This document shows, piece by piece, positions 8,152 through 15,992 of a stretch of 64,000 nucleotides of DNA. The translations under genes and the position numbers were made by a program. The stretch comes from Ferrimonas gelatinilytica. Lineage in GTDB: Bacteria; Pseudomonadota; Gammaproteobacteria; Enterobacterales; Shewanellaceae. Where the stretch lies: NCBI RefSeq assembly GCF_039544205.1, contig NZ_BAABLF010000012.1:1-64000 (forward strand), read 5' to 3'. The first letter of the stretch is position 1; each line of letters opens with the position of its first letter. The notes under the pieces are model-generated. The model had not been told where the DNA came from, searched no databases, and saw nothing but the letters and a program-made list of their open reading frames with translations.

Positions 8152-8248
8152 GTTGTTATCCATTTCTTGCTCAAGGCCCGCCGAACGGGCCAAAAAGTTG
8201 CCGTATCATAGCATAACCGCGAGGAAAAATTCCCAGCGGCCGGTGCGC

Positions 8249-9352
8249 TTATTCTTCGACGTATTCGGTGACTTCCAGGCCAAAGCCGGAGAGAGCGTGA
8301 TAGCGCTTCTGGCTCGACAGCAGACGCATGCGGTGCACCCCGAGATCCGCCAGGATCTGGGAGCCAACGCCGACAGTGCGGGTGGCTTCATCGGAGCGCT
8401 TGGCACCGATCTGATCCCCGCGCTGTTGGGCGGCAAACGCCTTCAACTGCCCCAGCAGGCTATCGCTGTCCATCTCCCGGCCCAGCAACACCAGCACCCC
8501 ACCTTCCGCGGAGATGCGGGCCATGGCGCGATCCAGCGGCCAGGTGGAGGGGCCATTGATGGTGGCCTGCAGCAGATCCCGGGTGGGATCGCTCAGGTGA
8601 ACCCGTACCAGGCAGTTGTCGGTCACCTCCCCCTTCACCAGCGCGATGTGCAGCTGGTTGTCGATGGTGTCCCGGTAGCCGATCAGCTCGAACTCGCCAT
8701 GGCGAGTGGGCAGGGTGCACTGGGTCTCGCGAACGATGGTGGTCTCGTTGAGGTTGCGGTATTCGATCAGATCCGCAATGGTCCCCACCTTAAGGTCGTG
8801 TTCGGCGGCGAAGGCTTCCAGCTGGGGGCGGCGCGCCATGGTGCCGTCCTCGTTGAGGATCTCGACGATCACCGCCGCCGCGCCGAAGCCCGCCAGACGG
8901 GCCAAGTCCACCGAAGCTTCGGTGTGGCCGGCGCGGTTGAGCACGCCCCCATCCTTAGCCCGCAGTGGGAAGATGTGGCCCGGCTGGACCAGATCGGACG
9001 GCTTGGCGTCCTCCGCCGCAGCCACCTGAATGGTGCGGGCGCGATCCGCCGCGGAGATCCCGGTGGTGACCCCTTCCGCCGCTTCGATAGAGACGGTGAA
9101 GGCGGTGCCGTATTGCTCGGTATTGCGACTGACCATCTGATGCAGGCCCAGCTTGTCGCAACGCTCGGCACTCATCGGCATGCAGATCAGGCCGCGGCCA
9201 TACTTGGCCATAAAGTTGATCGCCTCCGGGGTGACCGCCTCAGCGGCCATGATCAGATCCCCTTCATTTTCCCGATCTTCATCATCCATCAGGATCACCA
9301 TCTTGCCCTGACGAATGTCTTCGATGATCTCTTCAATTCGATTCAACGCCAT
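8249..9352 (-). CDS. ribB: 3,4-dihydroxy-2-butanone 4-phosphate synthase with degenerate GTP cyclohydrolase II domain (RibBX type)
   Basis: 367 residues. Residues about 1-200 are a full RibB domain: IRQGKMVILMDDEDRENEGD with the catalytic acidic cluster, RGLICMPMS, and PGHIFPLRA with the GHxFPL metal ligands. The second half is homologous to GTP cyclohydrolase II but keeps only one Cys where that enzyme has the C-x10-C-x-C zinc set, so it is expected to be inactive as RibA. This fits the RibBX variant known in Proteobacteria. A separate active ribA should lie elsewhere in the genome. It follows ribE by 13 bases in the operon. Confidence 0.92.
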   Translation of the reverse strand: MALNRIEEIIEDIRQGKMVILMDDEDRENEGDLIMAAEAVTPEAINFMAKYGRGLICMPMSAERCDKLGLHQMVSRNTEQYGTAFTVSIEAAEGVTTGISAADRARTIQVAAAEDAKPSDLVQPGHIFPLRAKDGGVLNRAGHTEASVDLARLAGFGAAAVIVEILNEDGTMARRPQLEAFAAEHDLKVGTIADLIEYRNLNETTIVRETQCTLPTRHGEFELIGYRDTIDNQLHIALVKGEVTDNCLVRVHLSDPTRDLLQATINGPSTWPLDRAMARISAEGGVLVLLGREMDSDSLLGQLKAFAAQQRGDQIGAKRSDEATRTVGVGSQILADLGVHRMRLLSSQKRYHALSGFGLEVTEYVEE

Positions 9353-9365
9353 CGCGGTGATTTCC

Positions 9366-10025
9366 TTACTTTACAAAGCCACTTCGGGCCAGGGTTTCCA
9401 GCGTCAGGCCGCCCGCGGGGTGCGCGCTGTCGGCCTGGGGCTGCATCAGTTTTTCCAGGTATCGGGCCAGCAGATCCACCTCTAGGTGGACAGAGGCACC
9501 GGGCTGCAGATCCACCAGGGTGGTCTCCACCGCCGTATGGGGGACAATGGTCAGGCGAAAACGGGCCCCATCCACCTCGTTGAGGGTGAGGCTGACGCCG
9601 TCGATGGTGACCGAGCCCTTGTGGGGCAGGTAGCGGCCCAACTCGGCGGGCGCCTGCAGCCAAAACTCGATGGCCCGCGCCCTGGTGTGCCGGCTGACCA
9701 CCTCGGCCACGCCGTCCACATGGCCGCTGACCAGGTGGCCCCCCAAGCGGGTGCTCGGGGTCACCGCCTGCTCCAGGTTGACCCTCTGGCCCACGCCATA
9801 GTGGTCGAAGTTGGTCAATGCCAGAGTCTCGGCGCTCAGATCCGCCACGAAGTGATCCGCCCCCAGGTTGACTACGGTGAGGCAGACGCCGTTGGTGGCG
9901 ATACTGTCGCCCAGCTTCACGTCCTCCAACGGCAACTTGCCGGTGTCGACGGTAACCCGGAGATCGCCGCCCCGAGGCTCCAGTTTGCGCAGTGTGCCAA
10001 CGGCTTCCACGATGCCAGTGAACAT
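9366..10025 (-). CDS. ribE: Riboflavin synthase, alpha chain
   Basis: 219 residues. Dismutates two lumazine molecules into riboflavin plus the pyrimidine precursor. It has the diagnostic N-terminus MFTGIVEAVGTL and two tandem lumazine-binding domains (about 1-97 and 98-195): GDSIATNGVCLTV in the first, GSVTIDGVSLTLNEV in the second, with SGHVDGVA between. GGAGAGA precedes the ATG. Called ribC in E. coli; ribE in most other bacteria. In the nrdR-ribDE-ribBX-ribH-nusB operon. Confidence 0.96.
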   Translation of the reverse strand: MFTGIVEAVGTLRKLEPRGGDLRVTVDTGKLPLEDVKLGDSIATNGVCLTVVNLGADHFVADLSAETLALTNFDHYGVGQRVNLEQAVTPSTRLGGHLVSGHVDGVAEVVSRHTRARAIEFWLQAPAELGRYLPHKGSVTIDGVSLTLNEVDGARFRLTIVPHTAVETTLVDLQPGASVHLEVDLLARYLEKLMQPQADSAHPAGGLTLETLARSGFVK

Positions 10026-10029
10026 GGTG

Positions 10030-11160
10030 TTATCTCTCCTGCCGCGTCAGCGTCAGGCGCAGATCCGCGCCGACGCGACGGACATCGCTAAAGGTCAAGG
10101 TGTCCACCGCCGCCATGGCGGGGAAATCGGGCAGCTGTAGCAGACCGCGGGCGCCGCTGCCCATCAGCTTCGGGGCCTGGTAAAGCACCAGTTCGTCCCA
10201 AAGACCGGCGCTGATGAAAGCGCCAGCCAAACCGGCGCCGGCTTCCACCAGCACCTCGTTGATTTCACGGCGGCCCAGCTCTGTCAGCAGCGCCGAAAGA
10301 TCCAGTTTGCCCTGGGCCTGACGCGGGCCCTGCCAGCAGGTGACGCCATCGGGCCAAATGGCCGGGTAGCCGCGGTGGCTGGCCAACAAGATCGGCCCCT
10401 CACAACGGAGCAACTTCAGCGGCGGGGCCAGTCGGGCCTCGCCATCCACCACCACCCGAAGCGGTTGCATCAGCTGCTCGGCACTGATGCGTTGGCGCCA
10501 GCTACCCAACTCCTGGTGGCGGACATTCATGCTGGGATCGTCCGCCAGCACCGAGTCGGCACCGGTGATCACCGCGTCGCTCTGGGCTCGCAGGCGCTGA
10601 ACGTCAGCCCGCGCCTGTGGGCCGGTGATCCACTTGGAATCGCCATTGGCCAGGGCCGTACGGCCATCAATGCTGGCCGCCAGCTTGACCCGGACCCAAG
10701 GTAGACCGGTTTTCATCCGCTTGATAAAGCCGGGATTGAGCGCCTCGGCCTGGGCCTGCATCAGGCCTGCAGAGGTGGGGATCCCCGCCTGCTCCAGCAT
10801 CCGCAAGCCACGCCCCGCCACCTGGGGGTTCGGGTCCACCATCGCCACCACCACCCGAGCAACGCCGGCAGCGATCAGCGCTTCGGCACAGGGGGGCGTA
10901 CGGCCATGGTGGCTGCAGGGTTCCAGGGTGACGTAGGCGGTGGCACCACGAGCGTGTGCACCGGCGGCACGCAGGGCGTGGACTTCGGCATGGGGTTCGC
11001 CCGCCTTGAGATGGGCGCCCTCGCCCACCACGGTACCCTCGTTGACCAGCACACACCCCACCCTGGGGTTTGGCCGCGTGGTGAGCCAACCCCGCTTAGC
11101 CAGGGCGATGGCCCTGGCCATGTGCGTGGCATCGGTGGCGCTGAAACCCGCATCATTCAT
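10030..11160 (-). CDS. ribD: Riboflavin biosynthesis deaminase/reductase RibD
   Basis: 376 residues, two domains. The N-terminal zinc deaminase (about 1-145) has PHAEVHALRAAG and LEPCSHHGRTPPC, the His/Cys/Cys zinc site. The C-terminal reductase (about 150-365), NADPH-dependent, carries KLAASIDGRTAL and EAGAGLAGAFI. Together they convert diaminohydroxyphosphoribosylaminopyrimidine to the ribitylaminouracil phosphate. Its ATG overlaps the nrdR stop by one base, so translation is coupled. Confidence 0.96.
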   Translation of the reverse strand: MNDAGFSATDATHMARAIALAKRGWLTTRPNPRVGCVLVNEGTVVGEGAHLKAGEPHAEVHALRAAGAHARGATAYVTLEPCSHHGRTPPCAEALIAAGVARVVVAMVDPNPQVAGRGLRMLEQAGIPTSAGLMQAQAEALNPGFIKRMKTGLPWVRVKLAASIDGRTALANGDSKWITGPQARADVQRLRAQSDAVITGADSVLADDPSMNVRHQELGSWRQRISAEQLMQPLRVVVDGEARLAPPLKLLRCEGPILLASHRGYPAIWPDGVTCWQGPRQAQGKLDLSALLTELGRREINEVLVEAGAGLAGAFISAGLWDELVLYQAPKLMGSGARGLLQLPDFPAMAAVDTLTFSDVRRVGADLRLTLTRQER

Positions 11161-11612
11161 TAACGTTTTTCCAGGCGGGCGATCGCCTCGCCGAACTCGG
11201 CAAGATCATCGAAGCCACGGTACACCGAAGCAAAGCGGATGTAGGCCACCTTATCCAGGGTCACCAGCTGCTCCATCACCAGGTTACCGAGCATGCTGGA
11301 GGGGACCTCCCGCTCACCGGTGGCACGCAGCGCCGACTTGATTTTGCTCACCGCCTGTTCCACCCGCTCGGTGCCCACTGGACGCTTCTCCAGCGCCCGC
11401 TGCAAACCCCGACGCAGCTTCTCCTCATCGAAGGGCTGGCGGGTGCCGTCCTGCTTGATGATCCGCGGCATCACCAGCTCCGCAGACTCGAAGGTGGTGT
11501 AGCGCTCATGGCAGGTGAGGCACTCCCGGCGCCGGCGCACCTGGTGGCCATCCGCCACCAGGCGGGAATCGATCACTTTGGTATCGCTGGCAGCACAAAA
11601 GGGACAGTGCAT
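11160..11612 (-). CDS. nrdR: Transcriptional repressor NrdR
   Basis: 150 residues. Zinc- and nucleotide-sensing repressor of ribonucleotide reductase operons. The zinc ribbon is MHCPFC (Cys3, Cys6) with CLTCHERY (the second pair), then the ATP-cone domain beginning MPRIIKQDGTRQPFDEEKLRRG. The ATG at MHCPFC was chosen since this is the invariant family start; the upstream open frame is not conserved. First gene of the riboflavin cluster, as in many gammaproteobacteria. Confidence 0.96.
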   Translation of the reverse strand: MHCPFCAASDTKVIDSRLVADGHQVRRRRECLTCHERYTTFESAELVMPRIIKQDGTRQPFDEEKLRRGLQRALEKRPVGTERVEQAVSKIKSALRATGEREVPSSMLGNLVMEQLVTLDKVAYIRFASVYRGFDDLAEFGEAIARLEKR

Positions 11613-11689
11613 GGCGTCTCCGCAAACAGGGTAAAAAGGTGCGGGCAAGAATACCGAATTTTGTCCGCCAGAGTAAGGTAGAGGCAAAC

Positions 11690-11718
11690 AAAAGCCCGCC
11701 AGAAGGCGGGCTTGTTTT
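11690..11718 (-). terminator. glyA terminator
   Basis: AAGCCCGCC and GGCGGGCTT around a 4-base loop. The leftward reading is followed by TTGTTTG, the rightward by TTGTTTTT, so it could work in both directions; it separates glyA from nrdR. Confidence 0.8.
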
Positions 11719-11747
11719 TCTGGGGACGTCGTCGTCCCGGTGAACCC

Positions 11748-13004
11748 TTAGCGATAAACAGGGAAGCGGGCGCAGAGCTCCACCACCTGCTGCTTCACCC
11801 GCTCCACGACGGACTCATCGCCGAAGTTATCCAGGATGTCGCAGATCCAGCCGGTCAGCTCCCGGGCTTCCGCTTCGCCGATACCACGGCGGGTCAACGC
11901 CGGGGTGCCGATCCGCAGGCCGGAGGTGACGAAGGGGCTACGGGGATCGTTCGGCACGGAGTTCTTGTTCACCGTGATGTTGGCCCGACCCAGGGCCGCA
12001 TCGGCGTCTTTACCGGTAATGTCCTTGCTGATCAGGTCCAGCAGGAACAGATGGTTCTGGGTACCACCGGAAACCACGTCATAGCCACGGTTAATGAATA
12101 CGTCCGCCATCGCCTGAGCATTCTTCACCACCTGCTGCTGGTACTGGGCAAACTCCGGCTGCAGCGCCTCCTTGAAAGCCACCGCCTTGGCGGCGATCAC
12201 GTGACACAGCGGGCCACCCTGACCACCAGGGAACACCGCGGAGTTGAACTTCTTATAGAGGGTTTCATCGCCAATGGCGGAGAGGATCAAACCGCCACGG
12301 GGACCGCCCAGGGTCTTATGGGTGGTGGTGGTCACTACGTGGGCATGGGGGACCGGATTCGGGTAAACCCCCGCCGCCACCAGGCCTGCCACGTGGGCCA
12401 TGTCCACGAACAGGTAAGCACCCACTTCGTCGGCGATGGCGCGGAACTCGGCCCAATCAATGATGCCGGAGTAGGCGGAGAAACCGCCGATGATCATCTT
12501 CGGCTGATGCTCCCTGGCCAGGGCGCGGATCTCATCATAATCGATGGCGCCGGTGTCCGGGTTGATCCCATATTGCACCGCGTTGTACATCTTGCCGGAG
12601 AAGGAGACGGAGGCGCCGTGGGTCAGGTGACCACCGTGGGCCAGGCTCATCCCCAGGACGGTATCGCCGGGCTGCAGCAGGGCCATGAAGACGGCGGCAT
12701 TGGCCTGGGAACCGGAGTGCGGCTGGACGTTGGCGTACTCGGACCCGAACAGCGCGTTGGCGCGATCGATCGCCAGCTGCTCCGCCACATCGACGTGCTC
12801 ACAGCCACCGTAATAACGCTTGCCCGGATAGCCTTCGGCGTACTTGTTGGTCAGCTGAGAACCCTGGGCTTCCAATACGCGCGGGCTGGTGTAGTTTTCC
12901 GAGGCGATAAGCTCAATGTGCTCCTCTTGGCGCACCCGCTCCGCTTCCATCGCTTGCCACAACTCGGGATCAAAGTCCGCGATATTCATACTGCGTTCGA
13001 ACAT
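11748..13004 (-). CDS. glyA: Serine hydroxymethyltransferase
   Basis: 418 residues. Pyridoxal-phosphate enzyme that converts serine and tetrahydrofolate to glycine and methylene-tetrahydrofolate, the main one-carbon source. The PLP lysine is Lys230 in VTTTTHKTLGGPRGG. Other hallmarks are ELIASENYTSPRV and YPGKRYYGGCEHVD. The start MFERSMNIADFDPELW aligns with the family, with AGGAG upstream. It is its own unit, with a promoter and terminator described separately. Confidence 0.97.
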   Translation of the reverse strand: MFERSMNIADFDPELWQAMEAERVRQEEHIELIASENYTSPRVLEAQGSQLTNKYAEGYPGKRYYGGCEHVDVAEQLAIDRANALFGSEYANVQPHSGSQANAAVFMALLQPGDTVLGMSLAHGGHLTHGASVSFSGKMYNAVQYGINPDTGAIDYDEIRALAREHQPKMIIGGFSAYSGIIDWAEFRAIADEVGAYLFVDMAHVAGLVAAGVYPNPVPHAHVVTTTTHKTLGGPRGGLILSAIGDETLYKKFNSAVFPGGQGGPLCHVIAAKAVAFKEALQPEFAQYQQQVVKNAQAMADVFINRGYDVVSGGTQNHLFLLDLISKDITGKDADAALGRANITVNKNSVPNDPRSPFVTSGLRIGTPALTRRGIGEAEARELTGWICDILDNFGDESVVERVKQQVVELCARFPVYR

Positions 13005-13064
13005 CCTGCTCTCCTGGCCGGTAAGTAAGGTAGGTAAAGTAATAAAGCGTTCCTAAGGTGGCGC

Positions 13065-13093
13065 ATTTTACCTTTTGAATCCCATTATCCCAA
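13065..13093 (-). promoter_or_regulatory. Predicted glyA promoter
   Basis: On the minus strand TTGGGA (13088-13093) and TAAAAT (13065-13070) are separated by exactly 17 bases, about 60 bases before the glyA ATG. A small dyad GTGAG-CATC-CTCAC (13100-13113) lies 7 bases upstream of the -35 element and could be an activator or repressor site; it does not match MetR or PurR well. The rest of the 13005-13350 gap contains no gene. Confidence 0.5.
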
Positions 13094-13295
13094 GCGATTG
13101 TGAGCATCCTCACCACACCGGGCAAAATTACCCCCCCCAAGATCACACTTTGGCGACCTGAAAGCCGGGAGCGCAACCGGGTTTGTCCTCTGTCGGATCC
13201 ACTGCTGGTTTGGACCGACTTCGAACCTTCCCGGGCTCCGCCGTCGTCAGTGACCGCATCTCATCCTCGCATCCCGTCATAACAAAACGCCGCCC

Positions 13296-13324
13296 AAGAA
13301 AAAGCCGGACGCAGGGTCCGGCTT
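13296..13324 (-). terminator. Terminator of the TonB receptor gene
   Basis: On the minus strand AGCCGGAC pairs with GTCCGGCT around CCTGC, followed by TTTTCTT. Confidence 0.85.
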
Positions 13325-13350
13325 GATGCTCAGGCGGCGATCGCCAAAGG

Positions 13351-15642
13351 TCAGAACTGGTACTTCACGTTAACGTTGAAGTAGCGGCCCGGCTGGGTGA
13401 AGTTGGACTCCGGTGCCCCCATGTTGTCCATTAGGTACTTGGACTGACCCGCCACATCGGCGTAATCAATGTACTCCTTGTCCAGCAGGTTGAACACACC
13501 CGCACGCAACTGCCAATTATCGGTCAGCTCGACGCCGACAGTAACATCCACGACCGCATAGCCGTCGGTGGTGTAGACCTCGTTGTACTTAGGATCGTAC
13601 AGCGGATCCTCCACCGGGATCACCGGGGTCTCTTTAACGCGGTCCATGCCGCTGGCCATACGCACCACCCCGCCCACGGTGGTGGGTTTGCTGGCGATCT
13701 GGGTGTATGCATTGACCCCCAGGCTGCCCTTGAGCGGGCTAATGGTGTTAAGGAAGTCACCGTTATGATCGGTGCCATAGGTGTAAGCGATATTACCCCA
13801 CAGCTCCAGATCGTTATTGATCCAGTGGCTCACCTGCCCCTCGAAGCCGTAAATCTTTACCTGGTCACGGTTCACGTAGTCGTATTGCAGCGCCAAGACG
13901 GGATCCAGCTTATTGGGGTCCTCACACCATGGGCCGAAGATCGGGAAGGGCACGCCCCAACCGGTCGGGGTACAGGTAGGCGCATCTTTAAACTCCCAGT
14001 CGATGTAGTCATTGGCCTGGGTGTAGAAACCGGTCAGCTCATAGGAGGTGTTCTGGTGGTTGCCCCGGACACCGATCTCCAAGGTATGGGACTCTTCGGT
14101 TTCCAGATCGTAGTTGGGCATAATCTCCACCGGGAACGGCATGCGGCCATCCTGGATCTCCAGCTCACCCCACTTCTGATCCGGCGTCGGCATCTTGTAA
14201 CCGTAGGCGTACTGACCGTAGACGCTCACCGCGTCGGTAATGTGGTACACCAGGCCCAGCTTGGGCGACCAGAAACCGTCACTCATCTGCTCGAAGTCGG
14301 CAGGGTCACGGCCGAAATCCTCCGCCATCTGGGCATCCGGCGTGTTGCGGAAGTAGTCATAGCGCAGGCCGGCGATCAGGTTCAGGCGACCATCCAGCAG
14401 GGTGATGTCATCCTGAATAAAGGCGCCCACGCGCAGGCTGTCGGTATCGGCGAACGCAAACTGGTCCTCGCCCACCCAGCCGCCCTCACCCGGGGTGTAG
14501 TAGGTACGGTGGCGCTTCATGGTGGATTGCTCCACGTCCAGGCCGAAGGTCAGGTTATGGCTGTAACCCTCGTTGCCGATCTGCTTAGCGAAAGTGCTGG
14601 CCAGACCGTAGCGGGACTCTTCGAAATTGTAATCCCGGAACTGGGTCATATCGGTACGCTCACCGTCGGCGAAACCGAAGTAGTCCCGGTGCTCATTCTG
14701 ATCGGTGTAGCCGTAGTAAAGCACCACATCCAGGCTGTCATGCAGCAGGGTCGGACGCTCTGAGCGCAGACGGAGGGAGCCGTTAAAGGCCTGGGTACCG
14801 CGATCGATGTCCCTGTCCTCGTTACGTACGCCGTTACGCTCTTTCTGCTCCCAACGATCCAGCTGTTGATCCAGGTAATCCAGGGTCAACTGAAGGTTGG
14901 TGTAATCGTTGAACAGGTACTTGCTCTTGAACAGCACACTATTGGTGACCAAGTCACTGTCCGGCAGGGTACCGTCATAGTTCTGCTGCTCTTCACCTTC
15001 ACGGTATTGATAGGTCAGCAGGTTTTCAAAGTTGCCGTAGGCCGCGGCACCGGTAAAGCCGGCGCTCCACTCGTTGTTCATCCCGGTGTAACCGGCATTG
15101 GCGGAGAAGTAGTGTGCATCCCCCAGCAGGTAATCGGACGCATCTTTGGTGTTCATCACCACCACGCCACCCAGGGCATCGGAACCGTACATAGCGGATG
15201 CAGCGGCCTTCACCACCTCAACCTGTTTCAAGGTTTCCACTTCGGTCAGGCCACGACCGGTCCCCTCGGCACCGGGACCCAACGGCGAGGCGTACTGGTT
15301 GTTCACCCGGACGCCATCTTTGACCATCATCACCCGGTTGCCACCGATGCCGCGAATAGTGACCGAGGTGGGCTTACCGGCCCCCCCTTTGACATCCACC
15401 GCCGCTTCGTTGCGGAACAGGGAGGAGAAATCTGTGCTCATGTTGCGCTGGATCGACTCCTCGTCGATCACCACCACCGAGCCGGCAACGCTGTCGAGGC
15501 TCTGCTCCATACGGGAGCCGGAGATCACCATCACCTCAACATCTTTACGGGATTCCGCCGGGGAGACCTCGGCCATCACTTCCGGGACACCGAACGCACC
15601 GGTTACCGCAGCGCAGACAAGAGTTAACTTGGCGTTGTTCAT
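13351..15642 (-). CDS. TonB-dependent outer membrane receptor, heme/hemoglobin type
   Basis: 763 residues. A signal peptide (about 1-24) is followed by a plug domain (TSVTIRGIGGNRVMMVKDGV; ASAMYGSDALGGVVV) and a 22-strand barrel that ends in aromatic KYQF. The segments YGYKMPTPDQKWGEL and MPNYDLETEESHTLEIG sit where heme receptors carry the FRAP and NPNL motifs, and NLLDKEYIDYADVAG is typical of the hemoglobin/transferrin/lactoferrin subfamily, so heme or a heme protein is the likely ligand, imported with TonB energy. No TonB or hut/hmu transporter gene is nearby. A Fur-like site upstream suggests iron control. Different ligand specificity remains possible. Confidence 0.8.
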   Translation of the reverse strand: MNNAKLTLVCAAVTGAFGVPEVMAEVSPAESRKDVEVMVISGSRMEQSLDSVAGSVVVIDEESIQRNMSTDFSSLFRNEAAVDVKGGAGKPTSVTIRGIGGNRVMMVKDGVRVNNQYASPLGPGAEGTGRGLTEVETLKQVEVVKAAASAMYGSDALGGVVVMNTKDASDYLLGDAHYFSANAGYTGMNNEWSAGFTGAAAYGNFENLLTYQYREGEEQQNYDGTLPDSDLVTNSVLFKSKYLFNDYTNLQLTLDYLDQQLDRWEQKERNGVRNEDRDIDRGTQAFNGSLRLRSERPTLLHDSLDVVLYYGYTDQNEHRDYFGFADGERTDMTQFRDYNFEESRYGLASTFAKQIGNEGYSHNLTFGLDVEQSTMKRHRTYYTPGEGGWVGEDQFAFADTDSLRVGAFIQDDITLLDGRLNLIAGLRYDYFRNTPDAQMAEDFGRDPADFEQMSDGFWSPKLGLVYHITDAVSVYGQYAYGYKMPTPDQKWGELEIQDGRMPFPVEIMPNYDLETEESHTLEIGVRGNHQNTSYELTGFYTQANDYIDWEFKDAPTCTPTGWGVPFPIFGPWCEDPNKLDPVLALQYDYVNRDQVKIYGFEGQVSHWINNDLELWGNIAYTYGTDHNGDFLNTISPLKGSLGVNAYTQIASKPTTVGGVVRMASGMDRVKETPVIPVEDPLYDPKYNEVYTTDGYAVVDVTVGVELTDNWQLRAGVFNLLDKEYIDYADVAGQSKYLMDNMGAPESNFTQPGRYFNVNVKYQF

Positions 15643-15685
15643 ACCTAAAACCTACAAATTGATAAAAATTCGAGCCGGCCACTTA

Positions 15686-15702
15686 GAAATGGTTCTTATT
15701 TA
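15686..15702. promoter_or_regulatory. Possible Fur box upstream of the TonB receptor
   Basis: GAAATGGTTCTTATTTA lies about 45-60 bases before the receptor start. It resembles the AATGATAATCATT-type Fur consensus but with several mismatches. Confidence 0.4.
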
Positions 15703-15992
15703 CACGACTCTTGGCTCGGCACAGTCTATCAATGCGCTGGAGGAAAAAAGTTGCTTCTCATCCCGTTTTCTTTGCAAAGTTCCGGATTTTTAGCCACAAA
15801 TGTTAAACCTGCGAACACTTCTCACTTCCAGCCTGCCGGCCCTTAGGCGGGGAAGAGGGGCCCGCAGCGGACGATCATACGGGTCGAGGCCCCTATCTGG
15901 GCCCAGAGTACATTGGGTCAAGATAGGGGCAGCGAAACCGTGCGGCTTGGGGTAAAATTTGCCCCCTCTTTTCGTTCAACTGCGGGTTAAAG
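15703..15992. other. Intergenic region between the receptor and ettA with a long stem-loop
   Basis: No gene is apparent. The 10-bp perfect arms GCCCCTATCT (15889-15898) and AGATAGGGGC (15921-15930) enclose a 22-base loop, about 60 bases ahead of ettA. No T-run follows, so it is not a plain terminator. Confidence 0.6.

Noticed and set aside
8042..9583. 513-codon rightward frame opposite ribBX and ribE
   Set aside because: Mirror frame of GC-rich genes; composition is unlike a protein and the opposite strand encodes clear enzymes.
8152..11160. FMN (RFN) riboswitch in the riboflavin cluster
   Set aside because: The genes are closely spaced within an operon and I could not find the conserved RFN elements in the gaps.
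13100..13113. MetR or PurR site upstream of glyA
   Set aside because: The dyad GTGAG-CATC-CTCAC has the wrong spacing for MetR and no match to the PurR core; kept only as an unassigned dyad.
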